The notes under the pieces were generated by a model that did not search any database, was not told where the DNA came from, and saw nothing but the letters and a program-made list of their open reading frames with translations. From assembly GCA_964418595.1 (NCBI GenBank), contig CAYQMF010000121.1, forward strand, positions 1 to 21,412: DNA of 21,412 nucleotides. The letters run 5' to 3'. Made by a program: the position numbers and the translations under genes. Within the stretch, counting starts at the first letter, position 1. Every line of letters starts with the position of its first letter. Source of the stretch: CAYQMF01 sp964418595 (GTDB taxonomy: Bacteria; Planctomycetota; UBA1135; UBA2386). Below, piece by piece: positions 1 through 8,172 of this stretch.

Positions 1-23
1 TGCTTCCGGTCTTCCGTGGTTCT

Positions 24-44
24 CCGGGGCGCGTAGCGCCCCGG
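24..44 (+). terminator. Hairpin, possible Rho-independent terminator for a gene left of the window
   Basis: A perfect 9-bp inverted repeat (CCGGGGCGC / GCGCCCCGG) with a 3-base GTA loop. On the plus strand it is followed by a pyrimidine run, CTCTTCTCTCTTCC, which loosely resembles the U-rich tail of an intrinsic terminator. On the minus strand no T-rich tail follows. It would suit a plus-strand gene ending before the window, but no coding sequence can be seen entering from the left. The tail is a mix of C and T rather than a clean T-run, so the call is tentative. Confidence 0.4.
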
Positions 45-178
45 CTCTTCTCTCTTCCCCCCCCTGCGCGCGGTGCGCGGTGGCCGCACCTTGGCGTGGC
101 CGCCTCCGGAATCGCGGTGCCGCGCCGCGCGGCGTCGCCGCGCGTCGCTGCTCCACGATCCCCGCCGCCGCACCACTT
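45..178. other. Non-coding GC-rich stretch
   Basis: No convincing gene. Open frames cross this stretch on both strands, but they are arginine/proline/alanine-rich, match no recognisable family, and on the plus strand continue into the tmRNA gene, so they are read as consequences of high GC. The segment near 55-79 (pyrimidine run, then CCCCTGCGCGCGGTGCGCG) resembles the left arm of the hairpin at 179-207. The two copies differ mainly by T versus A at one loop base and by the length of the C-run. Confidence 0.5.
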
Positions 179-207
179 CCCCCCTGCGCGCGGAGCGCGC
201 AGGGGGG
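179..207 (-). terminator. Strong hairpin just downstream of ssrA
   Basis: A perfect 13-bp inverted repeat (arms 179-191 and 195-207, loop GGA) lies four bases beyond the CCA end of the tmRNA, in the position expected for a transcription terminator of ssrA. On the minus strand it is followed by AAGTGGTGCGG, so there is no U-tract. It could end transcription as a U-less hairpin, or act as a stable 3' trailer stem trimmed during tmRNA maturation. Both roles are inferred from position and stability. Confidence 0.5.
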
Positions 208-211
208 GTAG

Positions 212-565
212 TGGTGGAGGCGGCGGGAATCGAACCCGCGTCCCAAGACACCCCGATTCAGGCCTCTACGTGCGTAGTCCGTCTACTTGAGTCTCATCGC
301 GACGACTCCGACGACCAGGATCCGGCGCGACCAGCTCGACGTTGTCTCGTCGCCCCTGGGCCGAGCAGCCAGTGACGACCAGCCTGGTGGTGTGTCAGCG
401 CCGGTGCTCCCAGACAAAGCACCGACGCCGTGGTCGCCTATCTCAGGCGGCCAAGGCTACGTGCGTGTTGGCACGTAAGGATGTTCCGGGTTTTTAGCGA
501 GGCCACCCGGGCCCTCGGCACGCCACCTGAATCGTGACAGCATCCGGTCGAAACCGATCGCCCCC
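212..565 (-). ncRNA. ssrA: Transfer-messenger RNA (tmRNA, ssrA)
   Basis: tmRNA rescues ribosomes stalled on broken mRNAs: it enters charged with alanine and then serves as template for a degradation tag. On the minus strand the 5' end reads GGGGGCG and then GGTTTCGACC, and the 3' end reads GCGGGTTCGATTCCCGC and then CGCCTCCACCA. The two ends form a 7-bp acceptor stem with the G3-U70-type wobble recognised by alanyl-tRNA synthetase, and the 3' end has a complete T-arm (GCGGG / CCCGC around TTCGATT). CCA is encoded at 212-214. The length, about 354 nt, is normal for a one-piece tmRNA; there is no sign of a permuted two-piece form. The tag reading frame is internal at 443-472. A 5-bp stem at 435-449 (CGCCT / AGGCG) places the stop codon at its loop, as in helix 5 of known tmRNAs. 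A candidate promoter lies upstream at 583-610. Maturation would use RNase P, whose protein gene is in this window. Confidence 0.97.
443..472 (-). other. tmRNA tag reading frame, peptide ANTHVALAA
   Basis: Within the tmRNA, the resume codon GCC begins a frame reading A-N-T-H-V-A-L-A-A and then TGA. The first residue Ala and the C-terminal ALAA are the signatures of tmRNA tags recognised by ClpXP and related proteases. The bases before the resume codon are UUACGU, which keep the U and A at positions -5 and -4 that are conserved in the region SmpB uses to set the frame. The tag has nine residues, slightly shorter than the 10-11 residues usual in proteobacteria. Confidence 0.9.
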
Positions 566-582
566 ACGTGTGGGAGGTCGCC

Positions 583-610
583 ATGATCGGCCGGAGCGCG
601 CGCGCGTCAA
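583..610 (-). promoter_or_regulatory. Candidate sigma-70 type promoter of ssrA
   Basis: On the minus strand TTGACG (605-610) and GATCAT (583-588) are separated by 16 bases. The -35 matches consensus at five of six positions. The -10 matches at four of six, including the key A2 and T6. The mature tmRNA 5' end at 565 lies 17 bases beyond the -10, which would give a short leader of roughly ten bases for RNase P to remove. The -35 box overlaps the TGA stop codon (607-609) of the adjacent YfhO gene, so ssrA could be transcribed independently of that operon. Confidence 0.45.
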
Positions 611-2928
611 GGGCGCGACGGGGTCTTCTTCAGGATGCGAGGCTGCGCGGCCTCGACACTGCGCGGCGGGCGCCGCTGCTCCAACGCGATGACGCCGAGG
701 CCGAGGAGGGCGCCGAGCAAGGCGAGCGGCAGGCCTGCCGTCATTGCCCACGGGCGATACTCGAGGCTCACCTCGTGCGAGCCAGGCGGGATGGCGATGG
801 CCTGGAACGCGAGGTTGGCGATCGCGATTTCGGCGGGCCGCCCGTCGACGGTGGCGTGCCACCCGGGCGCGTGGGCCTCCGCGACGACGAGCCAGCCGTT
901 GCCCGTGCCGGCGTCGACGCGCAGGTGTGCGGCGTTGGCGTGGCGTGCCAGCACCTCGACGCTGGCGTTCGCATCGGCCACCGTGCGTTCGGGTCGCGCG
1001 CTCTCGATCACGGCGCGTCCGGGCTCGCCCGTCAGGGCGCGTAGCGCCTCGCGCGCGAGCGGGATGCCTTCGGCGTGTACCGCATCGAAGACCAGTCGCG
1101 CCCATGGCAGCGATCCGCTCGATACCGCTCGTGCGCCACCCGGACTGGCCGGGGGGGCGGTGAGGTCACCCAGGGTGGCATGCACGTCGGGAAGGGCACG
1201 CACCTGAGCCAGGGCGGCGAGACCTGTCGAGACCGCCAGGCGGGGCGGCAGGCCCGCGAGAATCCGCTCGCCGGTCTGCAGCGCTCCCGGCGCGATCTCG
1301 TCGAGGAACGCCGCGCTGCGCACGAGGATCGAGTCGCCGGAGCGGTTGATCCCGCGCACCCGTGGCGTGCCGTGCGTCATCTCGCCGAGCGTACGGTCGT
1401 CGAGGGCGAGGACGCGATCCTGGGTCGCGATCGAGGTCGGCGGGGCAGACGGGACCCGGCGGCGAGCCGCAGCGAGCGAGGCGAACGTCGCGACCTCGGC
1501 GAGTACGACGATGGCGAGCGCCAGCTTGAAGCGCAGGACTCCCATGCGGCGCCAGACCAGGAACATCAGGCCGAGCAGGAGCAGCACGCACGTGGTTGGC
1601 AGGAGCGCGCGGCGCGCCACCTCGGCGGCGGCCGTCATGGCGCCGGCATCCAGGTCACCCATCCAGCAAAGGACCGCGGACCCGCTCGGTCCCGGTTGGA
1701 GGAGGATGGCGCCGGCGGCGGTGCCGGCCCCGAGTACGCACACGGTCGCCAGGAGCGGGATCGCCACGGGGCGTCGGTACGGCGCGTCGAGGAAGGCGTT
1801 GAGCCCGTTGCAGGCGAGCACGAGCAGGCCGATGTGGAGGAGGAGCAACGAGGCGCCGGGGCGCGCCGTCGCGAGTCCGGTGAGGTCGCGGAGAGTGCCG
1901 GCGCCGGGGGCATCGACGGCGAGGAGGAGACCCAGACCCGCGAGTGCGAGCCACGGCCAGCGTGGCTGGGCTGGACTCGGTCGCACGAAGCCCATCACCG
2001 CGAACAAGAGCGCGGCCGTGCCCGGAAACAGCGCGACCGCCAGGGAGTCTGGCGACGGGCGGTCCGGTTGCACCTGCGCGAGGAGGTCAGCCGACAGGAG
2101 CGTGGGTGAGAGCACACCCAGGGACGCAGCCAGCGGAATCGGCGCGCTGCCTGGGTCGCTGGCCTGCAACACCGTTGCGAATTGCAACAGGTCGAGCCAG
2201 GCCGGCGCGCTCAGGAGCAGCGCGATCGCGGCGCCGAGGACGAGGGAGCGCAGGCTCGCCAGCCGATCGCTCTGTCCCAGGCGCCAGAGGTTCCACAACG
2301 TCATCAGCACCAGGGCGAGGAGGCCCACCCCGGTCACCGCGAAGCCACCCGTCATCGCCATCGCCGCGAGCGCGACGGCGAGGCCAGCCGTTGCGCCGCG
2401 CCGGCTCCCGGGCCGCGTGAGCCGCCAGGCCGACTCCAGGGCCAGGGGGAACCACGCGCAAGCCGCCGCCTCCGGCAGGCGATCGAGCTGGGCGTGGAAG
2501 AACCAGCCGAGGCTCCACAGTCCGCCGCCGAGGAAAGCCACGTAGCGGCTGCACGGCTGGACCCGGATGAACCGGTACATCAGCAGCGCGGCGAGCGTGC
2601 CGTGGGCGGCCATCACGTACGGCAGTCCGCCGAACGGACGCCACAGGAGTGGCCAGAACCCCGGGTACAGGGGCTGCAGGCCGGACAGCGTGAACGGCTC
2701 GCCGAGGCGCGCGTACGGGTTCCACCAGGGCCAGTCGCCCCGCGCGAGCACCGCGGCCGCATCGGCGAGCGCCGGCAGCAACTGTCCTTGGGTCACGCCC
2801 GCCTCGCCGAGCCCCGGCGTGGTGGCCGACCAGCCGAGCATGGCGGGCGCCTGGACGAGAAACGCAAGGACCGACAGGACGAAGACCGCGAGGCATGCCT
2901 CGCGGCGGCCGGTCCCGTACAGACTCAC
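607..2928 (-). CDS. YfhO-family membrane protein (third gene of the YfhO trio)
   Basis: A polytopic inner-membrane protein of 773 residues that resembles bacterial YfhO proteins. These have a GT-C glycosyltransferase-like architecture; Bacillus subtilis YfhO is implicated in lipoteichoic acid glycosylation from a polyprenyl-phosphate sugar. Visible features are a hydrophobic segment at about 11-30, the conserved WNPYAR motif at 69-74 on the first extracytoplasmic loop, then a long run of hydrophobic helices. A soluble C-terminal beta-rich domain ends with PGWHATVDG at 688-696, and a last membrane helix follows at about 722-745. The C-terminal block (G-W-L-V followed by PGW-x-A-x-VDG and a G-S-H-E-V pattern) is the best family signature. 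The start is GTG with GAGG eight bases upstream. The gene lies 36 bases after the upstream paralogue on the same strand, so co-transcription is likely. The acceptor and sugar cannot be told from sequence. It is the shortest and most divergent of the three paralogues. Confidence 0.8.
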   Translation of the reverse strand: MSLYGTGRREACLAVFVLSVLAFLVQAPAMLGWSATTPGLGEAGVTQGQLLPALADAAAVLARGDWPWWNPYARLGEPFTLSGLQPLYPGFWPLLWRPFGGLPYVMAAHGTLAALLMYRFIRVQPCSRYVAFLGGGLWSLGWFFHAQLDRLPEAAACAWFPLALESAWRLTRPGSRRGATAGLAVALAAMAMTGGFAVTGVGLLALVLMTLWNLWRLGQSDRLASLRSLVLGAAIALLLSAPAWLDLLQFATVLQASDPGSAPIPLAASLGVLSPTLLSADLLAQVQPDRPSPDSLAVALFPGTAALLFAVMGFVRPSPAQPRWPWLALAGLGLLLAVDAPGAGTLRDLTGLATARPGASLLLLHIGLLVLACNGLNAFLDAPYRRPVAIPLLATVCVLGAGTAAGAILLQPGPSGSAVLCWMGDLDAGAMTAAAEVARRALLPTTCVLLLLGLMFLVWRRMGVLRFKLALAIVVLAEVATFASLAAARRRVPSAPPTSIATQDRVLALDDRTLGEMTHGTPRVRGINRSGDSILVRSAAFLDEIAPGALQTGERILAGLPPRLAVSTGLAALAQVRALPDVHATLGDLTAPPASPGGARAVSSGSLPWARLVFDAVHAEGIPLAREALRALTGEPGRAVIESARPERTVADANASVEVLARHANAAHLRVDAGTGNGWLVVAEAHAPGWHATVDGRPAEIAIANLAFQAIAIPPGSHEVSLEYRPWAMTAGLPLALLGALLGLGVIALEQRRPPRSVEAAQPRILKKTPSRP

Positions 2929-2964
2929 TCCGTGTGCCTCTTCGCCTGCATTGGTGATCCCTGC

Positions 2965-5577
2965 TCAGGACCTGTCGACCAGAGCCCCGGCGGCGCTTGA
3001 GGCGGGGCGGCGGAGGGCGAGCAGGAGGAGCGTCGCGGCGGCGAGGAGCGAAACCCCGATGCCGAGGCCGAGGCGCGGCGTGAAGAAGCGCAGGCTGACC
3101 CGGGTGGCACCCGCGGGCAGCGGCAGCACGCGCATGCAGAGGTTGCCGCGCGTGATCGGGGTGTCGGATCCTTCGACAGTGGCGCGCCAGCCCCGCATCG
3201 GCGAGTCGCTCATCACGAGGAACCCGGCTGGGCCCGGTGTGATCTCGAGGTCGATCGCGGTGGGGGTCTCGTACACGAAGCGGACCGTCCGCTGCTCCGC
3301 GCCCGAGGCAGGGGTGTGCGTGCGCAGCGCCGCGGCCTCGGAGGTGGCCACCAGCACGGCGGCGCGCGGATCGAGATCGGGGGCGACCATCGCCTGGACG
3401 ACGGCATCGTCGTCGGGCAGCTCGCGCAGCGCCGGGACCACGAACGCGCGCGGCAGGGCCGAGGCGCGCTCGTACACGTGGAAGCTCTTCTCGTCGGGGC
3501 CTTCGAGCTGCGGTCCCACCTGCTGGCCCGCGAACCGCATGCTGTCGGCGCTGAGCACGAACCGGCAGCCGAGCAGGTCGAACAGCGGTCGCGTGAGCCG
3601 TTCGTCGTCGGGGAACGCCTCCGGCCAGTAGCCGCGCAGCAGGTGGCCCTGGCCGTACAGCGCAGCGAACAAGCGATGCGACCACGCGTCCACGAACGTG
3701 TAGGCGTGCAGGTCGCGGATGCGCTCAGGCACGAGCAGGCACGGTGGCAGTGCATCCGGAAGGCGGCCGGCGTCCTTGCTGCCGCGGATCACGGTGAAGC
3801 CGCCGTCCGCCCGGCTCGCGTCGCGCTGGGCTCGCAGGTACGCGTGCACCGCGGTGTCCTGCGCGTGGGGCAGGGTGCGCACGCTGACCACGTCGGTGGC
3901 GAGCGTCATCAGCTCGACGACGATGGCGAGCGCGGTCGCGGCGAGCCACACCGCCGGTCCATGCCGGAAGCGACGGAGCCACGGCAGCGCGAGGAACCAC
4001 ACACCGGCGAGTCCGAAGCCGAGGGCAGCGCTGCCGAGCACGGCGCGTACGCGGGCATGCGACGCGGCGACGTGCTCGCCGAACATGCCCTGCACCGCTT
4101 CTGGCGATGCGCCGGGAAGGCGCGGGAGGTAGTGGGCCACGAGATCCTGGGTCAGATGCGCGAGCCACGCATCCGGCGCCCACGTGCCGAGCGTCATCCG
4201 CAGCGCCGCGGCGGTTCCGGCGACGAGCAGGGCGAGCGCGCCGAGCACCCACCAGGTCGCATGCCCGCGTCCGCGCCACGCCGCCTCCGCGCCGAGTGCG
4301 GCGAGCACCGCGACCAGCACGCACGCGGGGCCCATGAAGCGCATCGGCGGCACGCTCTGCAAGAGTGGCAGGCCGTAGAGCCACGCCGTCGCGTTGCCTG
4401 CCGACGCCAACCAGCCGAGGAACAACAGGGCCAGCACCGAGACGATGCGCGCGCGCACGCCGCCGAACCAGGCACCCGCCGCCGCGAGGATCACGGCGCA
4501 AGTCCCCGGGAAGACGGCGTACTCGGTGGAGTTGTAGTTCGGCTCGAAGGGGCGGCCGTCCAGCCAACTCGCGCGGCTGAACATCCACCACGACAGGACC
4601 GAGAACCGATCGGGCGGCGTCGGTGACGTGGACGAGCCGAACAGGTGCGGCAGTACGTATCCGAGCAGCCCCATCGGATCGAACGCCTGGTTCGCGATCT
4701 CGTCGGGACCCGGATGCGGGTTGCGGTTCGACTGCGGGAAGAACGCGAACATCGGCAGGAGCTGCACGCTGGCGATCAGGATGCCGAGCACGCTGACCGC
4801 GGCCATCAGGCCCGCGAGGCGGAGCGCGGCGTCTCGTCCCTCGGTGCGCGCCGACTCGATGGTCAGGCCGAGTCCGAACAGACCAGCGACCGCGGTCGCC
4901 GCCGCGGCATACGCGGGGAAGCCAGCCAGCCAGCTCATCGCCAGCGACACCGCGAGGCCGAGACCGGCGTACGCGCGTCGCTGCCCGCGGCTGCCGGTCA
5001 TCGCCTGCAGCGCCCAAAGCATGCCCGGCAGCCAGAGCAGGGCGTGCACCCGCTGGTAGAAGTGCAGGTTCGCGATGAGCGTGCCCGACCACGCGAAGGC
5101 GAGCGCGCCGAGCAGCGCGACTGGATGTGCGAGTCGCAGCGCGCGCAGGAAGCCGAACATCAGCACACCGGCGAGCGCGAGCGCCAGCCATGCATTCCAG
5201 GCAAACCCGCGCATCGGCTCGAGCGCGAGGAGCGTCAGCCAGTTGGGCGGGTAGAGCAGGCCCACCACCGAGGTTGCGAGGAGCGAGGCGCCGAAACGCG
5301 CGTACGGATTCCAGTGCGGCAGGCGACCGTGCGCCAGCTCGTCGCGCACGAAGCGCAGCTCCGGCTCGAAGGTGAGCGGCACCTCCGTGACGTCCAGGTT
5401 CGCGTGTGCGTCGAGCGCGGCGAGTTGCGCCGCGGTGAGCGTCGTCGCGGCGGGCGGAAAGCGCTGTGGGTCGAAGGGCAGGAAGACGCGGTCGCCGAAC
5501 AGGGCAGGACCGAGGAGCAGCAGCGGCAGGCCGAGCAGCAGCAGGAGCGCGAGCAGGTTGTGGCGGCGTGCGCTCAC
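2965..5577 (-). CDS. YfhO-family membrane protein (second gene of the YfhO trio)
   Basis: A predicted 870-residue polytopic membrane protein of the YfhO family, probably a polyprenyl-sugar-dependent glycosyltransferase of the GT-C type acting on the outer face of the inner membrane. A hydrophobic helix covers about residues 8-27. It is followed by an extracytoplasmic loop with DVTEVPLTFEPELRF and the motif HWNPYARFG (WNPYAR at 89-94), then many membrane helices, and a soluble C-terminal domain containing RGWRATVEG at 795-803 before a final helix. The start is chosen as GTG at 5577, because it overlaps the TGA stop of the upstream gene (GTGA) and has GGAGGT (5582-5587) five bases before it. 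The frame stays open further upstream, but that part is arginine/alanine-rich and antisense-like, so it is excluded. The overlap implies translational coupling to the 5574-8141 gene. Confidence 0.85.
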   Translation of the reverse strand: MSARRHNLLALLLLLGLPLLLLGPALFGDRVFLPFDPQRFPPAATTLTAAQLAALDAHANLDVTEVPLTFEPELRFVRDELAHGRLPHWNPYARFGASLLATSVVGLLYPPNWLTLLALEPMRGFAWNAWLALALAGVLMFGFLRALRLAHPVALLGALAFAWSGTLIANLHFYQRVHALLWLPGMLWALQAMTGSRGQRRAYAGLGLAVSLAMSWLAGFPAYAAAATAVAGLFGLGLTIESARTEGRDAALRLAGLMAAVSVLGILIASVQLLPMFAFFPQSNRNPHPGPDEIANQAFDPMGLLGYVLPHLFGSSTSPTPPDRFSVLSWWMFSRASWLDGRPFEPNYNSTEYAVFPGTCAVILAAAGAWFGGVRARIVSVLALLFLGWLASAGNATAWLYGLPLLQSVPPMRFMGPACVLVAVLAALGAEAAWRGRGHATWWVLGALALLVAGTAAALRMTLGTWAPDAWLAHLTQDLVAHYLPRLPGASPEAVQGMFGEHVAASHARVRAVLGSAALGFGLAGVWFLALPWLRRFRHGPAVWLAATALAIVVELMTLATDVVSVRTLPHAQDTAVHAYLRAQRDASRADGGFTVIRGSKDAGRLPDALPPCLLVPERIRDLHAYTFVDAWSHRLFAALYGQGHLLRGYWPEAFPDDERLTRPLFDLLGCRFVLSADSMRFAGQQVGPQLEGPDEKSFHVYERASALPRAFVVPALRELPDDDAVVQAMVAPDLDPRAAVLVATSEAAALRTHTPASGAEQRTVRFVYETPTAIDLEITPGPAGFLVMSDSPMRGWRATVEGSDTPITRGNLCMRVLPLPAGATRVSLRFFTPRLGLGIGVSLLAAATLLLLALRRPASSAAGALVDRS

Positions 5578-8141
5578 GCCGACCTCCGGCGCGGCCAGCA
5601 GCAAAGCGCGAGGCCGGCCAGGACGCCGAGCAGCCCCAGGCGCCGCGGCCAGGTCGCGATCGCACCGTCGTAGCGCAGCTCGACGCGATGCGAGCCCGGA
5701 GCGAGCCGCACGGCGCGCAGGTGGTGGTCGGCGCGCAGCAGGCGCGCGGGCGCGCCGTCGACGCGCGCCGTCCACCCCGGGTCGAACGGGTCGGCGATGC
5801 GCAGGTAGCCGTCCGTCGTGCAGGTCACCCGCACGACGAGATGCTCGTCGCTCCAGGTCTCGATGTCCACGCGCGCGGTCGGATCGCCGGATCCGGTGAG
5901 CGGCGCGAGGTCATGGTCCTCGAGCAGGATCTCCGCACGCGCATCGCGGGCCGGATCCGCCAGCAGCGCGAGGCGCGTCGCACGGTCGAGTACGACGCGG
6001 CTGCGGGTCACGAAGGTCGCGCGCGGCAGGATGTCGTCCCGCTCGTACAGGCGCGCGGCGCCCGTCCACTCGCCGGGCGTCACGTCGCGCAGGCCCGGTT
6101 CGTCGACGGCTTCCGATGCGAGCAGGTAGCGAAGGCCCAGCACGGCGAGCATCGGGTGTTGCAGCGTTGCCTTCGCGCGGAAGCCGCCGACCCCGGCGCC
6201 GCCGAACGACACGCTCGGCTTCCCCGGCGCGTCGGGTTCGAGCGCCAAGTAGAACTCGGTCAGCGATCTTGGCGGCAGCGACGTGTAGATGGCAAGGTCT
6301 TCGAGACCCCAAAACGCGCCGAGGTTGGGCTGCAGCAGACGGGTCCGGTTCTCGTACACGAGGTCGAGGCGCTGGAAGCGGGGGCGTGGCTGCCCTGCCG
6401 TGGCGGCGGCGCGGGTCGCGTCGAGCGCAGGTGCAAGCACGCGCGGCGGAGTGTCGACACGCGTCGCCGCCACGGCGACCACCGTGCCGCGGCCTGCGTG
6501 CCAGAGTTCGAAGGTGCTCAGCAGCGCGAGCGCGGCCAGCGCCCACGCCCGTCGTCGGGTGAGGAACAGCAGGCCAGCGCCCAGCCCGCCCGCCAGCGCT
6601 GCACGGGCGAACGTCGCGAGCAGGTGGCTGCGGTTGGCAGCGCCTTCGCCAAGGTGGGCGTCGGCCGCGCGGTGGAAGTCGGCCACCGTCACCAAACCGT
6701 CGTAGCGAGGGACCGCCAGGTGCGCATACGCGTCCTGGACACTGTGTGCGCTGGCACAGTGCAGCGCGAACAACACGAGGCTCAGGCCGGCGAGCAGGAT
6801 GCACGTCACGATGGCCGGCCGAGCGCGCGTGCCGTCGAGCCAGCGGTCGGCGCCGAGTGCCGCGAGGACGGGCAGGCCCATCGCGCACACGAACAGGAAC
6901 CGCCGCAGATCGCCGGCGCGCGCGCCTGGGATCACCGCACTGAGTTGCAGCAGCCCGGGGGCGGCGATGGCGAGACCGAAGGCGATCAGGATCGCGGCCG
7001 CGAAGAACCACGCCACGGCTCGCCGTGGGCCGCGGCCGAGCCCGAGCAACGCGAGCGCGAGCCCCGGGATGCCGATCGAGAACGCGGTCTCCGGCCAGTT
7101 CATCCTGTTGGCCCCGTCCTGATCGAGGAGCCACAGCGAGGCGAACGGCGGGTAGGTCACATCGATCGAACCCTCGTAGAACCGCGGCGCCGCCCAGCTC
7201 AGGAGATCGGGCCAGGGCAGCGTCAGTGCGTGAGCGAGACTCATCGCGGTGCGCGCGAGGTCGTCGGCCGACGGTACCCCGCGCGCGGTGTCGGCCGCAG
7301 CGGCGAGCACGGGCAGCATCTGGGGACTGGCGATCAGTGCGCCCATCCCGAACGCCAGGGCCACCCGTCTGAGTGGACCCAGCCGCTGCCCTGCCGGTGC
7401 CCGCCACGCGCACACGAGGGCGAGCGCTGCCGTGAGGTAGTTGCTCTGCAGCGCCACTGGCGCGAAGCCGCCGAGCCACGGCACGCCGCACGCGAAGGCG
7501 AGCACACCCGTGGCGCGCCAGCCACCGCCGGCGAAGAGGCGAAGCACGCAGCCGAGGGCCAGGAAGAGGGGCAGCGCAGCCGACAGGATCACGTTGTGAT
7601 GGATCCGCGCCTGGGTCCACAGCCCCATGACCAGGCACGCGACGCCGACCAGGCCCGCCGCCGGACGCACGCCGAGCAGGCGCAGGAAGTCGACGAACAG
7701 CAGCGCCAGCACGCACAGGTGGAGCAGGAACCAGGGCCCGTACGCGGTGGTGGAGTCCACCCAGCGCAGCAGCCACGTCCACGGCATGTAGACCTGCCCC
7801 ATCTGCGGTACGACCGGCGCGCCGCCGCCGAGGTCGCGGGTCCACAACGGGATCGAGCCTCCGCGCAGGCGATCGCGGCTGATCCGATCCCAGGCGAGCG
7901 ACTGGTTGTACTTGTCGCCGCCCGCCGGGTTGCCCACCAGGAGATCGGTGCCATCGAGGCCGCGCTGCGCGATCTCGGCGCCCAGGGGCGGAACATGCTC
8001 CGGTGGGAAGGGCACGAGCGCCCGCCCGGGGAGGAGCGCGGGGCCGAGGAAGAGGGCTCCCGCGAACGCGGCGAGGAGCAGGGCCTGTAGGTAGCGACCG
8101 ATCAAATCGTGCGCGTGTTCTAGGAGGACAGTAGCGGGCAC
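5574..8141 (-). CDS. YfhO-family membrane protein (first gene of the YfhO trio)
   Basis: A predicted polytopic membrane protein, about 855 residues from the GTG at 8141, of the same YfhO-like family as its two downstream neighbours. After an N-terminal helix (about 17-36) it has the family-like loop ending IPLWTRDLGGG (Trp100, the counterpart of the WNPYAR region of its paralogues), then about a dozen hydrophobic helices. The soluble C-terminal domain carries PGWTARVDG at 788-796, followed by a G-S-H-R-V-E-L-R-Y block and a last helix. The start is uncertain. GTG at 8141 has no clear ribosome site. TTG at 8105 gives an N-terminus that lines up better with the paralogue at 2965-5577 (both reach an LGPAL motif after about 20 residues). 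Translation upstream of 8141 would run into the divergent gene and is not credible. Its stop overlaps the next gene's start. Function is inferred as envelope glycan modification. Confidence 0.8.
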   Translation of the reverse strand: MPATVLLEHAHDLIGRYLQALLLAAFAGALFLGPALLPGRALVPFPPEHVPPLGAEIAQRGLDGTDLLVGNPAGGDKYNQSLAWDRISRDRLRGGSIPLWTRDLGGGAPVVPQMGQVYMPWTWLLRWVDSTTAYGPWFLLHLCVLALLFVDFLRLLGVRPAAGLVGVACLVMGLWTQARIHHNVILSAALPLFLALGCVLRLFAGGGWRATGVLAFACGVPWLGGFAPVALQSNYLTAALALVCAWRAPAGQRLGPLRRVALAFGMGALIASPQMLPVLAAAADTARGVPSADDLARTAMSLAHALTLPWPDLLSWAAPRFYEGSIDVTYPPFASLWLLDQDGANRMNWPETAFSIGIPGLALALLGLGRGPRRAVAWFFAAAILIAFGLAIAAPGLLQLSAVIPGARAGDLRRFLFVCAMGLPVLAALGADRWLDGTRARPAIVTCILLAGLSLVLFALHCASAHSVQDAYAHLAVPRYDGLVTVADFHRAADAHLGEGAANRSHLLATFARAALAGGLGAGLLFLTRRRAWALAALALLSTFELWHAGRGTVVAVAATRVDTPPRVLAPALDATRAAATAGQPRPRFQRLDLVYENRTRLLQPNLGAFWGLEDLAIYTSLPPRSLTEFYLALEPDAPGKPSVSFGGAGVGGFRAKATLQHPMLAVLGLRYLLASEAVDEPGLRDVTPGEWTGAARLYERDDILPRATFVTRSRVVLDRATRLALLADPARDARAEILLEDHDLAPLTGSGDPTARVDIETWSDEHLVVRVTCTTDGYLRIADPFDPGWTARVDGAPARLLRADHHLRAVRLAPGSHRVELRYDGAIATWPRRLGLLGVLAGLALCCWPRRRSA
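5582..5587 (-). promoter_or_regulatory. Shine-Dalgarno site that fixes the start of the second YfhO gene
   Basis: On the minus strand GGAGGT lies five bases before the GTG at 5577, inside the last codons of the upstream YfhO gene. It supports the short N-terminus over the longer upstream frame extension, and indicates that the two proteins are made in a coupled fashion. Confidence 0.7.
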
Positions 8142-8172
8142 CGATAGCTTTTGCAGGACCGAACACCGCGCC

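Noticed and set aside
212..290. A tRNA gene suggested by the T-arm and CCA end
   Set aside because: The T-arm, acceptor stem and CCA belong to the tmRNA; there is no D-arm or anticodon arm at tRNA distance, and the matching 5' strand is 350 bases away.
73..375. Plus-strand open frame of 100 codons (and an overlapping one at 96-290)
   Set aside because: It runs through the tmRNA gene, has arginine/proline-rich composition without family resemblance, and is explained by high GC.
2925..2951. Eight-codon ATG frame (MQAKRHTE) whose stop overlaps the GTG start of the third YfhO gene
   Set aside because: It could be a leader peptide, but it has no attenuator-like hairpins and such tiny frames are common by chance; the evidence is too weak.
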